From contig VMDI01000060.1 in assembly GCA_008080915.1 (NCBI GenBank), forward strand, positions 1 through 38,820: 38,820 nt of DNA, given 5' to 3'. A program made the position numbers and the translations under genes. Below are positions 1 through 7,734 of the stretch, piece by piece. The notes beneath the pieces were generated by a model. It made no database searches. It worked only from the letters and a program-made list of their open reading frames with translations, and had not been told where the DNA came from. Position 1 is the stretch's first letter, and each line of letters starts with the position of its first letter. The DNA comes from Gammaproteobacteria bacterium. GTDB lineage: Bacteria > Pseudomonadota > Gammaproteobacteria > PS1 > Pseudothioglobaceae.

Positions 1-962
1 TAGTTACCAACCTGCTTGATAATGTTATAACTCCATTTTTGATCTAAACCAAGATTTTCATGAAGTTTACCTGTTTTACCAACAAGACGCTGAATTGTAG
101 GATTGTTAGAATTAGCAGCTAAATCATCAATATTAGCAGACGTAACACCTAACTCATCACCTGTAATCAATGCGTTTAGTGACCATCTAACAATATTAAA
201 CCATGCGTCATCACCCTGTCTCACTACAGGACCAAGTGGTTCTTTTGAAATCACACCATCTAAAACTACTGCAGAGTTTGGATCCTTAAGTTGAGATCGA
301 ATCGAGTAAAGCTGAGATTGATCAGAAGTTAGCGCATCACAACGACCTTGTTCAAAACCAGTTCTTGTCTGAGCAGAAGTGTCAAAAGTGACAGCCTGGA
401 ACTGCATACCCTTAGATCTAAAATAATCCGCAAGGTTCAACTCAGTTGTTGTACCTGCTTGAATACAAAAGCTAGCGCCATTTAATTGATCAGCGCTTTT
501 AATACCACTTGCAGCTGAAACAAGGAAACCTTGACCATCATAATAGTTAACACCAGCAAAATTTAAACCGAGTGAAGTATCTCTAGTTTGCGTCCAAGTG
601 GTATTTCTTGAAAGTACATCAATTTCACCAGATTGAAGTGCTGTAAATCTCTCTTTAGCGGTTAATGGCACATATTTGACTTTAGAGTCATCCCCAAGTG
701 CCGCAGCAGCAACAGCGCGACATACATCAACATCAACACCAGTCCATTTACCAGCGTCATCGGCAGCTGAAAAACCACCTAAACCAGTAGATACACCACA
801 ACTTAGATAACCCTTAGATCTAACATCAGCCAAGGTATCAGCTTTTGCAGGTGCAGCTGAAGGTGCAGCAGCTTGTTTATCGCCACCAGTACAACCACCT
901 AGTGTAAGAACACCAGCAATAGCTACAGCAGAAGCAATAGAAAATGCTGAAATTTTTTTCAT
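1..962 (-). CDS. aapJ: Amino acid ABC transporter substrate-binding lipoprotein, AapJ/BztA family (3' end outside window)
   Basis: The ORF track misses this gene because its stop lies beyond base 1; I translated it by hand. It starts at an ATG at 962-960 behind a clear GAGGAG ribosome site and runs 320 codons to the window edge. The N-terminus MKKISAF...GVLTLGGC is a lipoprotein signal with lipobox LGGC (Cys24), followed by an Ala/Pro/Lys linker and a family-3 binding domain. Recognisable stretches are GYLSCGVSTGLGGFSAAD, FTALQSGEIDVLSRNTTWT and, at the edge, YNIIKQVGN, which sits near the C-terminus of AapJ-like proteins. About 20 residues are probably missing. AapJ captures general L-amino acids for an AapQMP transporter; the partner genes would lie to the left, if present. 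Known AapJ proteins are mostly soluble and periplasmic, so the lipoprotein form is a little unusual. Confidence 0.88.
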   Translation of the reverse strand, partial: MKKISAFSIASAVAIAGVLTLGGCTGGDKQAAAPSAAPAKADTLADVRSKGYLSCGVSTGLGGFSAADDAGKWTGVDVDVCRAVAAAALGDDSKVKYVPLTAKERFTALQSGEIDVLSRNTTWTQTRDTSLGLNFAGVNYYDGQGFLVSAASGIKSADQLNGASFCIQAGTTTELNLADYFRSKGMQFQAVTFDTSAQTRTGFEQGRCDALTSDQSQLYSIRSQLKDPNSAVVLDGVISKEPLGPVVRQGDDAWFNIVRWSLNALITGDELGVTSANIDDLAANSNNPTIQRLVGKTGKLHENLGLDQKWSYNIIKQVGN

Positions 963-1070
963 AATTATTTCTCCTCAATAAAAATATTAAACAGCAATCG
1001 AAAGATTACATACACAAAGTTTAACAAAAGATTTAGGGGAGAGGCGGTGAAAAAAAGACTTTTTTTATGT

Positions 1071-1092
1071 GGGCTGACAAAATTATCAGCCC
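1071..1092. terminator. Small inverted repeat between sel1-like gene and aapJ, possible weak terminator
   Basis: GGGCTGA and TCAGCCC form a 7-bp perfect stem around an 8-nt loop, 22 nt beyond the stop of the Sel1-repeat gene. There is no proper T tract on the minus side, so termination would be weak. It could equally be an mRNA-end stabiliser or a protein-binding site. Confidence 0.4.
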
Positions 1093-1113
1093 AATTTTGG
1101 AGAGAGTAAGTTT

Positions 1114-1467
1114 TTATTGAAAGGTTGGATTTAAAAGATTATTAATGACCAAATTTGTTGACTGAGAATTCTTCAAAGAAGCTTTTTGATACCATCTATT
1201 AGCCTCAGATTCATCTTTCTCAACACCATCACCAATCAAATAAGAAAACCAAACATTGTACTGAGCTGCGATATTTCCTTGATTTGCAGCTTTCTTAAAC
1301 CAATAAAAGGCATATCTAGCATTCTTAATAATATTTCTTCCTTTCTGAAATGCAGAGGCTAGAGCAAATTGGGCATCTGCATCACCTAGATATGCTTTCT
1401 GCTGTAATTTAACAAGATCCAAAGGAAGCTGAGATTCAGCAATTAAATATGGATGTAAATTATTCAT
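1114..1467 (-). CDS. Small Sel1-repeat protein
   Basis: The 117-aa protein has no signal peptide and no membrane segment, so it is probably cytosolic. Two Sel1-type (TPR-like) helical repeats are visible: one from about residue 25 (AYLGDADAQFALASAFQKG then NARYAFYWFKKAANQG) and one from about residue 66 (NIAAQYNVWFSYLIGDGVEKDESEANRWYQKAS). Sel1 repeats are protein-binding scaffolds; nothing here indicates the partner. A GAGGAG ribosome site lies 7 nt before the ATG, matching the site of the neighbouring aapJ. The gene diverges from the HTH-nadE gene and shares a 232-nt A+T-rich control region with it. Function unknown. Confidence 0.8.
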   Translation of the reverse strand: MNNLHPYLIAESQLPLDLVKLQQKAYLGDADAQFALASAFQKGRNIIKNARYAFYWFKKAANQGNIAAQYNVWFSYLIGDGVEKDESEANRWYQKASLKNSQSTNLVINNLLNPTFQ

Positions 1468-1607
1468 AAATGCTCCTCAATTAAGTTGATTGAAAACAAA
1501 TATAAACTCTTATAAAAAAGAATCAATATATTTTTTTAAACAAAAAATTACTATCATTTTTTTTATTAAAAAACAATAAGTTATAATTATATTATTTAAA
1601 AAATACC

Positions 1608-1666
1608 TTATAGTTATTTTTTAACTAATTATTAAAGATATATATACATGTATAAAATAACTATAA
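1608..1666. promoter_or_regulatory. Inverted repeat and palindrome over the HTH-nadE promoter (candidate operator)
   Basis: TTATAGTTATTTT at 1608-1620 is repeated in exact reverse complement, AAAATAACTATAA, at 1654-1666: 13 of 13 bases, arms 33 nt apart. Between them TATACATGTATA at 1643-1654 is a perfect 12-bp palindrome. The right arm overlaps the only good -10 hexamer (TATAAT, 1662-1667) before nadE. Such placement is typical of a repressor operator, and the downstream protein carries an HTH domain, so autoregulation is an inference. Chance is a real alternative because the region is very A+T-rich. Confidence 0.5.
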
Positions 1667-1667
1667 T
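1662..1667 (+). promoter_or_regulatory. Putative -10 element of HTH-nadE
   Basis: A perfect TATAAT lies 32 nt before the nadE ATG, predicting a leader of about 25 nt. No convincing -35 hexamer is seen at 16-18 bp spacing. The element is embedded in the right arm of the inverted repeat. Confidence 0.4.
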
Positions 1668-1699
1668 GTGATTTAAAGTTAAATAATTTAAAAGAATTA

Positions 1700-3574
1700 A
1701 TGGCTCCAAAAACATCTGAATATCTTGCTAGAGTAAGGGAAAAGACTGGTTTATCTGATTATGCTATTTCTAAGAAATATAGTATTAATCAGTCAAATTT
1801 GAGTAAATATAGTTCTGGTAGATCTGCCTTATCAGAGACACATGCTTGGTTATTTGCAGATTTATTAGGTATTAACCCAGCTGAAGTAGTTGCCTATACC
1901 AAAATTGAGCAAGCAAAAATTACGAAGAATAAAGAGAAGCTCAAATTTTGGGAAAATCAGCTTTTTAAGATCAATAATGATCAATCACCAATCAAAATAA
2001 AAATTGCCCAAATAAACCCCACTGTTGGCGATTTGAAAAATAATAGTCTTCAGATTATTTCTGCAAGTCTTGATGCAGCTAATGAAGGATATGATCTAAT
2101 AATCTTTCCCGAACTTGCTTTAACTGGATACCCACCAGAAGATCTTCTTCTTCGCCCAGAATTTCATTCTGAAATTAATTCCTGCATACAAGAAATTTCA
2201 GACAAGGTTGGATTTACAATAAATCTTATATTTGGAGCTCCAGAATACTCGAATAATCTTATTTATAATTCTGCCTATCTTTTGCAAGATGGTATTTATA
2301 AAACCTACCGTAAACAAATATTGCCTAATAATGGGGTATTTGATGAAAAACGTTATTTCTCGAGTGGTGATAGCCCCTTTCTTTTTGACTGCAAAGGTCA
2401 CAGATATTCAATTTTAATTTGCGAGGACATATGGCACGACAACATGTTGGACCAAGTTGCCAATCTTGGTGCTCAGAATGTTATTGTTTTAAATGCCTCT
2501 CCATATCATCTTGGAAAACACCAAGAAAGAATTAATGTTTTAAGAAATAGCGTTTTAAGAAACAATATTAATCTTATTTATGTCAACCTGGTTGGTGGTC
2601 AAGACGAACTTGTTTTTGATGGTGGATCTTTCGTGATGAATAATAAGGGTGAATTAACACTTCAAATGCCTTTCTTTGAAGAATCTATTCAAGATTTTTC
2701 TTCTCATGATTCTGCTCCGAATAACATTGAGATAGAAAATGTCTACAAAGCGTTAGTTTTATCTATTAAGGACTATGTAAATAAAAATGGAGTTTTTGAT
2801 GGAGCCATATTAGGCTTATCTGGAGGTATTGACTCTGCTCTCACACTTGTATTAGCTGCAGATGCTCTTGGTAATGAAAATATTACTGCAGTTATGATGC
2901 CATTTACCTATACTTCATCCGAGTCTATCAGGGACGCACGAGAACAAGTCAATCTGATGGATATTAATTATCAGGAGATTGAAATTAACCCAATCTATGA
3001 TCAGATGATTCACCAACTAAATCCATTGTTCAATAACTTACCTCAAGATACAACTGAAGAAAATATTCAATCAAGAATCAGAGGTAATCTTTTAATGGCA
3101 ACATCTAATAAGCTGGGTAAGATTTTACTTGCTACCGGTAATAAATCTGAAATGGCTGTTGGCTATGCAACTTTGTATGGAGATATGTGTGGTGGTTTTG
3201 CTCCGCTAAAAGATATTCCTAAAACAATGGTTTATGAGCTTGCAAAATATAGAAACTCTAATGGTCATGTCATCCCACAGAATGTTATTGATAGAGCACC
3301 TTCCGCTGAGTTAAGCCCTGATCAAATTGATGAAGATTCTCTACCACCCTACTCAATTCTTGATCAAATTTTAGAAAGGTTTATTGAGTTAAGACAATCA
3401 TCACAGGAAATAATTGAATTGGGTTTTGATAGAGAAACAGTTAAAAGAATTACAAAACTAGTTTTAAACAATGAATTTAAGAGAAGACAATCTGCTCCTG
3501 GCCCGAAAATCAGTAAGAATGCCTTTGGTAAAGAAAGAAGATATCCAATAACCTCAGGCTTTTACTCCTCTTAA
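1700..3574 (+). CDS. nadE: Glutamine-dependent NAD+ synthetase with fused N-terminal HTH (Cro/phage-repressor-like) domain
   Basis: NadE converts deamido-NAD to NAD+ using ATP and ammonia released from glutamine. Residues about 98-340 are the nitrilase-type glutaminase, with the triad visible as Glu138 (FPELALTGYPPEDLL), Lys205 (YRKQILPN) and Cys241 (LICEDIW). From about 345 comes the synthetase, with P-loop SGGIDS at 374-379 and the ATGNKSE and GGFAPLKD segments. The family is usually about 540 aa; this one is 624 because about 90 residues precede the glutaminase. Those residues look like a Cro/C1 HTH domain (YAISKKYSINQSNLSKYSSGRS, then AWLFADLLGINPAEV) followed by an EQAKITKNKEKLKFWENQ helix, recalling phage-related DUF3693 proteins. 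No in-frame ATG, GTG or TTG sits at the usual NadE start (PIKIKIAQINPTVGD), so the fusion appears obligatory. The stop overlaps that of convergent pabB by 3 nt. Confidence 0.93.
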   Translation: MAPKTSEYLARVREKTGLSDYAISKKYSINQSNLSKYSSGRSALSETHAWLFADLLGINPAEVVAYTKIEQAKITKNKEKLKFWENQLFKINNDQSPIKIKIAQINPTVGDLKNNSLQIISASLDAANEGYDLIIFPELALTGYPPEDLLLRPEFHSEINSCIQEISDKVGFTINLIFGAPEYSNNLIYNSAYLLQDGIYKTYRKQILPNNGVFDEKRYFSSGDSPFLFDCKGHRYSILICEDIWHDNMLDQVANLGAQNVIVLNASPYHLGKHQERINVLRNSVLRNNINLIYVNLVGGQDELVFDGGSFVMNNKGELTLQMPFFEESIQDFSSHDSAPNNIEIENVYKALVLSIKDYVNKNGVFDGAILGLSGGIDSALTLVLAADALGNENITAVMMPFTYTSSESIRDAREQVNLMDINYQEIEINPIYDQMIHQLNPLFNNLPQDTTEENIQSRIRGNLLMATSNKLGKILLATGNKSEMAVGYATLYGDMCGGFAPLKDIPKTMVYELAKYRNSNGHVIPQNVIDRAPSAELSPDQIDEDSLPPYSILDQILERFIELRQSSQEIIELGFDRETVKRITKLVLNNEFKRRQSAPGPKISKNAFGKERRYPITSGFYSS

Positions 3575-4878
3575 TTTAATACTCTCAGCAACCCCTCAGC
3601 TTTATGTATTGTCTCTTCTAATTCCTTTTCTGGATTAGAATCGCTAACAATTCCAGCTCCAGTTCTAAACTCCAGTCTTCCTCCGATCTTAGTAAAAGTT
3701 CTAATAAGAATATTGAAATCCATATTGCCATTATTGCTCACATAACCAAGTGAACCGGTATAGACCCCTCTTGGCATTTTCTCCAATTCTGCAATGATTT
3801 CCATACACCTGATTTTGGGACAACCAGTAATAGTTCCGCCTGGGAATAAGGCCTTGACAATATGCTCAAAACTAATTTCATCTCTAAGCTTACCGCTTAC
3901 ATTGGATACAATATGATGAACATATGGATAGGTTTCTAAAGTCATAAACTCATCAACCTTTATTGACCCATATTCACAAATTCTTCCCAAATCATTTCTT
4001 TCAAGATCAATTAGCATAAGATGTTCTGCTTTTTCTTTAGGGTGTGAGATAAGGTTTTCTTTCATTATTTGATCTTGATTACCCTCTCCTCTTGGATGTG
4101 TTCCAGCAATTGGGCGCGTGCTGATTGTTTGCATTGCCCCATCAACAGCAAAAAGTCTTTCTGGAGAGGAGGAAATAATATCAAATTCATTAAAGTGCGC
4201 AAATGCAGAAAATGGCGCTGGATTAATGTTTTTTAGACTCTCATATAGTCCTGAACTAGAAAAATCATCAGCAATTTCAACACTCCAATTTCTGGATAAA
4301 TTAACTTGGAATACATCTCCAGCTCTAATGTATTCTTTGCAACTATTTACCCCTTCTATATATTTCTTTCCATCCTCACTCATTAGCTTATTGAAACTAT
4401 TTTGCTTCTGACTCTGTTTCTTGATATTGCGAATATCTTCTTTAATCTGATTAAGTCTATCTGGATTACTGCTTTCATCAAAAATAATGGTTTGATTTTT
4501 TTGATGATCAAAAATAACACAAGTGGGTATTCTAGTTGCTATAGCTACAGGAATAATTGGGTCTTTAAGTTGACTTGATAGAACAGGCTCAATTTGTTTT
4601 ATAAGCTCATAACCAAGAAACACAAACCATCCGCCTGTAAAAGGCAAATTGGTGATTTTGTCTTTGGCAATATGGGTTGGGAAAATATCTAGAAATTTTG
4701 TTTCATCATTAAATTTGCTTATGATTTTTTCTTGAGGAAATGCAAAGAGTATTGAATAACGATTGTCATCATTAGAATTAACACTTTCTATAAGAAAGGG
4801 ATATTGGTCAATATTAGTGTTCTGAAGTTCCGAAAGTTTAAAGCTACTGACTTCTTCAAGGTATGGTCTATCTGACAT
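3571..4878 (-). CDS. pabB: Aminodeoxychorismate synthase component I (chorismate-binding enzyme)
   Basis: PabB aminates chorismate to 4-amino-4-deoxychorismate on the way to p-aminobenzoate and folate, using ammonia from PabA. The 435-aa protein has the full chorismate-binding domain in its C-terminal two thirds: ISTRPIAGTHPRGEG, DLERNDLGRICEYG, PGGTITGCPKIRCMEII and the final FRTGAGIVSDSNPEKELEE. The PGG(S/T)ITG.PK block favours PabB over TrpE, which usually has PAGTLSGAPK. One oddity is PIAGT: E. coli PabB has a catalytic Lys (PIKGT) here, whereas Ala is typical of TrpE and some PabB subgroups. Anthranilate synthase therefore stays a minor alternative. The ATG directly abuts the cpoB stop with no gap and no Shine-Dalgarno, so translation is probably coupled to the tol genes. 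Confidence 0.85.
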   Translation of the reverse strand: MSDRPYLEEVSSFKLSELQNTNIDQYPFLIESVNSNDDNRYSILFAFPQEKIISKFNDETKFLDIFPTHIAKDKITNLPFTGGWFVFLGYELIKQIEPVLSSQLKDPIIPVAIATRIPTCVIFDHQKNQTIIFDESSNPDRLNQIKEDIRNIKKQSQKQNSFNKLMSEDGKKYIEGVNSCKEYIRAGDVFQVNLSRNWSVEIADDFSSSGLYESLKNINPAPFSAFAHFNEFDIISSSPERLFAVDGAMQTISTRPIAGTHPRGEGNQDQIMKENLISHPKEKAEHLMLIDLERNDLGRICEYGSIKVDEFMTLETYPYVHHIVSNVSGKLRDEISFEHIVKALFPGGTITGCPKIRCMEIIAELEKMPRGVYTGSLGYVSNNGNMDFNILIRTFTKIGGRLEFRTGAGIVSDSNPEKELEETIHKAEGLLRVLN

Positions 4879-5571
4879 TTAATTAGATTGAGTAAGCTTT
4901 TGTTTCTTAAGAAGGTTTAACTCATTTAAAAACTCTTTAGCATTTTCAATTCTGTTGTTATTTGGAAAATTATCTATCAATCGAGTTATTAATAATATTG
5001 AATTATCAAAATCCTTATTGTTTTTGTAATTCTTAGCCAGATCAAACAATAGGTTAGGATACTTATAATGCAGTCTTAATTTTTCCTCATTTGCAACGAA
5101 TAAACTCTCTGCATTGGTGAAATCACCTTTTGCCAAGTAGCTTTTGATTAGCCAGTATCTGGAATCATTTAAATGCTCCCCAGTTGGGTAAAGTTCAAGA
5201 TAACTTGAAAATGAGTCAATTGATTTCTCAAATTGCTGAGTAAGAAGATATGATCTACCTCTTTTATAAAGTTTTAGAGCGTCTTCATTTGAAACTTTAA
5301 GAGATTGATTTGGCAATACATTATTGATATTTTCAGAGCCTTTTGTTGCCTGGAATTTTATAATTTCAGATAACTCATCAAGTTTTTTGATGGTTAGCTG
5401 TTGTTGGGCTTCAATTTCTTCTATTTTTCCTAATAATTCTCTATTTCTTGTTTTAAGCCCCTTAATTTGTTTGTTGAGATTGAGAATAACTTTCTCAGTA
5501 TCAAGAGCATAAGTAACAAATGGAGTAGCCACTCCAGTAAGAAAAAAGACTAAGAATAATAATTTTCTCAT
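4879..5571 (-). CDS. cpoB: Cell division coordinator CpoB (YbgF), Tol-Pal-associated periplasmic TPR protein
   Basis: CpoB links peptidoglycan synthesis to Tol-driven outer-membrane constriction at the septum. The 230-aa protein fits: signal peptide MRKLLFLVFFLTGVATPFVTYA (about 1-22), a trimerising coiled coil at about 27-70 (NKQIKGLKTRNRELLGKIEE...), then TPR helices from about 95 with the recurrent pattern LYKRGRSYLLTQQFEKSIDSF and YPTGEHLNDSRYWLIKSYLAKGDFTNAE. It lies 4 nt downstream of pal, the usual order. The ribosome site is weak (AGG 4 nt before the ATG), consistent with coupling to pal. Its stop abuts the pabB start. Confidence 0.92.
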   Translation of the reverse strand: MRKLLFLVFFLTGVATPFVTYALDTEKVILNLNKQIKGLKTRNRELLGKIEEIEAQQQLTIKKLDELSEIIKFQATKGSENINNVLPNQSLKVSNEDALKLYKRGRSYLLTQQFEKSIDSFSSYLELYPTGEHLNDSRYWLIKSYLAKGDFTNAESLFVANEEKLRLHYKYPNLLFDLAKNYKNNKDFDNSILLITRLIDNFPNNNRIENAKEFLNELNLLKKQKLTQSN

Positions 5572-5575
5572 TTAC

Positions 5576-6160
5576 CTATTCATAAATAAAATCAACCCTA
5601 CGATTTTTCTTCCAACCCTCCTCATTATGCTCATTGGAAATAGGCTTTTCTTCTCCGTAACTTATTACCTGAGTTCTTGATATTAAGCCATATAAAGCTA
5701 GAACATCTTTAACTGCAAGTGCTCTATTTTCGCCCAAGGCAAGATTATACTCTCTTGTGCCCCTCTCATCTGCATGCCCTTCCAACCTCAAATTAAGCTG
5801 CGGGTAGTCTTTCATCAGATTGGCATGCTTAATTATCTCGTTGGTAGCTGCTTCGCTTATCTCATAACCATCAAATGAGAAATATAGAGTGAACTTCACC
5901 CCCTCATTCTTTAGTTTTTTGACTGCTATCGCCTCTGGGCTATTTGGATTAGTTACTCTGATGTCAGTTGGTGAAATTTCTTCTCCAATTATTCTGCCAA
6001 TTTGAGATTGAACGATTGCCTCTGAAGTGTTGCTAGTTTCATTGCTAACAATTTGATTTCTTGGCTCTACCTTTTCAACAATGTTCGCTTCTCCGCCTAT
6101 GCATCCTGACAAGAAAAACGCAGTAAAAAGAGTTGTTAAAAATAAACCTTGTTTTCTCAT
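5576..6160 (-). CDS. pal: Peptidoglycan-associated lipoprotein Pal
   Basis: Pal anchors the outer membrane to peptidoglycan and to TolB. The 194-aa protein begins with a lipoprotein signal ending FFLSGC (Cys20) and a disordered linker of about 60 residues. The OmpA-like domain follows from about 85 (VKFTLYFSFDGYEIS), with the diaminopimelate-binding core RLEGHADERGTREYNLALGENRA and the end WKKNRRVDFIYE. The ATG at 6158-6160 has a good AGGGGG ribosome site. Pal sits 50 nt after tolB and 4 nt before cpoB in the usual order, but tolQRA are not in the window. Confidence 0.96.
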   Translation of the reverse strand: MRKQGLFLTTLFTAFFLSGCIGGEANIVEKVEPRNQIVSNETSNTSEAIVQSQIGRIIGEEISPTDIRVTNPNSPEAIAVKKLKNEGVKFTLYFSFDGYEISEAATNEIIKHANLMKDYPQLNLRLEGHADERGTREYNLALGENRALAVKDVLALYGLISRTQVISYGEEKPISNEHNEEGWKKNRRVDFIYE

Positions 6161-6210
6161 ACTATAACCCCCTATTTAATATTCCTAATGAAGTCTTACC
6201 TTGAATTGAT

Positions 6211-7488
6211 TTATTGTGAATAGTTAGACCAGCTTGGCTCTCTGACCTCGCCATTGACAGATGACAACTCAAATGTTTGTCTTCCAATAATAGACACCAC
6301 CGACAATATTCCACGATTTTTTTTATTTGTCGAATATATTATCATATCACCACTCGGAGCAAAGAAAGGAGACTCATCTAATTCATTTTCAGTCAATATT
6401 GTTAGGTCTCTTGTTTGTATGTCGAGAATACCGACCCTGTAGTCTTTTCCTAATCTATGAACCAAGGCAAGTGATTTACCATCTGGGGAGAAAACTGCTT
6501 TTGCATTGTAATTTCCTTCATAGGTAGCTCTTGAAATTTTTTTAGACTCTAGGTCCATAATATAAATTTGAACCTGGCCAGATCTATTTGATGTAAATAC
6601 CATTTTTTTACCATCAGAGGAAAAACTAGCCTCGGTATCAATAGAGGGATTTTTGGTGATTCTTTCAAGAGATTTCTTTTCCATATCATAGAGGTAGATA
6701 TCTTTATTTCCATCTTTTGAGAGAGTTATTGCCAACTTATTGCCATCTGGATGCCAACTTGGAGAAGAGGCAATCCCATCAAAATAAGGCAACTTAAGTG
6801 TTTTTCTTCTTACAAATGGGTACTGTACAAATACCTCTGACCTGAGATTGCGGAATGAGACATATGCAATTTTATTCTGATCAGGGGACCACACTGGGGA
6901 AAGAATTGGGTCAGTAGAGGTTATGATAGTTTTAGGATTTTGCGCATCTGAATCTGATATTTCTAGTCGATACTCTTTCTTACCATGACTATTCTTTGAC
7001 ACAGTTACATAAGCCAATCTTGTATCAAATGACCCTCTAATTCCTAAAATAGATTCATATATTTGATCCGATAAAAAGTGTGCAGTCCTCCTGATTCCAG
7101 AGTCATGAACAGCATACTTCTTATTCATAATAGTTTTTTCAGAATAGGGATCAATAAGTTTCAACTGAATATCAAATATTTTTTCAGACTTTTTCTCAAG
7201 ACTTGCCATCACTAAAGCTTCAAACTTCTCAGAACGAAGTTGAGAAAAATTTATAACATTCTTGTCAAATGAAGGATCAACTTTAGCACTGAAATGCCCA
7301 GTTCTATTGAGATTATTTGTAATAATTTTTTCAATTAGATCACCCCCCTGGACAGATCCAATAATTTGAAATGGAAGGATTTTTACAGGTAGAGCGTTAT
7401 CTTCATTTTTTATAACACTAACCTCGAGTACACCCCAAGAAAAATTTGAAAAAAAGAGAATGAGAAGAGTTAGACGAGAGAGGATCAT
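6211..7488 (-). CDS. tolB: Tol-Pal system periplasmic protein TolB
   Basis: TolB is the periplasmic beta-propeller that shuttles between Pal and TolA during envelope constriction. The 425-aa length is typical. A signal peptide (MILSRLTLLILFFSNFSWG) is followed by the alpha/beta domain (VKILPFQIIGS...) to about 165. The propeller blades then show repeated TolB-type motifs: PILSPVWSPDQNKIAYVSFR, SPSWHPDGNKLAITLSKDG, EASFSSDGKKMVFTSNRSG, KAVFSPDGKSLALV and SPFFAPSGDMIIYST. The start codon overlaps the iscX stop in an ATGA arrangement, and GAGAGAGA before it can act as ribosome site. Normally tolB follows tolA; here it follows iscX, so the tol operon is split in this genome. Confidence 0.96.
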   Translation of the reverse strand: MILSRLTLLILFFSNFSWGVLEVSVIKNEDNALPVKILPFQIIGSVQGGDLIEKIITNNLNRTGHFSAKVDPSFDKNVINFSQLRSEKFEALVMASLEKKSEKIFDIQLKLIDPYSEKTIMNKKYAVHDSGIRRTAHFLSDQIYESILGIRGSFDTRLAYVTVSKNSHGKKEYRLEISDSDAQNPKTIITSTDPILSPVWSPDQNKIAYVSFRNLRSEVFVQYPFVRRKTLKLPYFDGIASSPSWHPDGNKLAITLSKDGNKDIYLYDMEKKSLERITKNPSIDTEASFSSDGKKMVFTSNRSGQVQIYIMDLESKKISRATYEGNYNAKAVFSPDGKSLALVHRLGKDYRVGILDIQTRDLTILTENELDESPFFAPSGDMIIYSTNKKNRGILSVVSIIGRQTFELSSVNGEVREPSWSNYSQ

Positions 7489-7679
7489 TCTCTCTCTTCA
7501 ATCCAGTTCATTTGAATAGCCTCGAGTATTTTTTCACCAGTCCGCTCTGGATCATCATCAAAGTCTTGCAGATTAACAACTAGATTTCTTAAATCAACAA
7601 AGTTGATTGATCTTGGATCAATATCTGGGTGATTTTCATCTAATTCTATGGCTATATCTAATGTATCAGTCCATTTCAT
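7485..7679 (-). CDS. iscX: Fe-S cluster assembly accessory protein IscX
   Basis: IscX is a small acidic iron-binding partner of cysteine desulfurase IscS that tunes Fe-S cluster assembly. The 64-aa product matches the family end to end: MKWTDTLDIAIELDENHPDIDP, the FDDDPERTGEKILEAIQ block holding the acidic patch, and a final W.EERE. The gene usually closes the isc operon after fdx. Here it lies between spoT and tolB and overlaps tolB by 4 nt (ATGA), so the two are translationally coupled. A 55-nt gap separates it from spoT. No good Shine-Dalgarno precedes it. Confidence 0.94.
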   Translation of the reverse strand: MKWTDTLDIAIELDENHPDIDPRSINFVDLRNLVVNLQDFDDDPERTGEKILEAIQMNWIEERE

Positions 7680-7734
7680 ACAGGTAAAAAAATTATCATT
7701 AAAAATATTTATTTTAAATATATTAATTCAGATG

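Noticed and set aside
103-294. 63-aa plus-strand ORF at the left edge
   Set aside because: It lies antisense to the aapJ gene, which has a full signal peptide and family motifs.
1050-1067. AAAAAAAG/CTTTTTTT run as a terminator hairpin
   Set aside because: The A/T stem would have a loop too short to form a stable hairpin and has no G-C pairs; probably just homopolymer runs.
1700-1985. HTH domain of NadE as a remnant of an adjacent prophage repressor gene
   Set aside because: No other phage gene, integrase or composition change is seen around it, and the frame is continuous with nadE. Ancient origin from a phage repressor remains possible.
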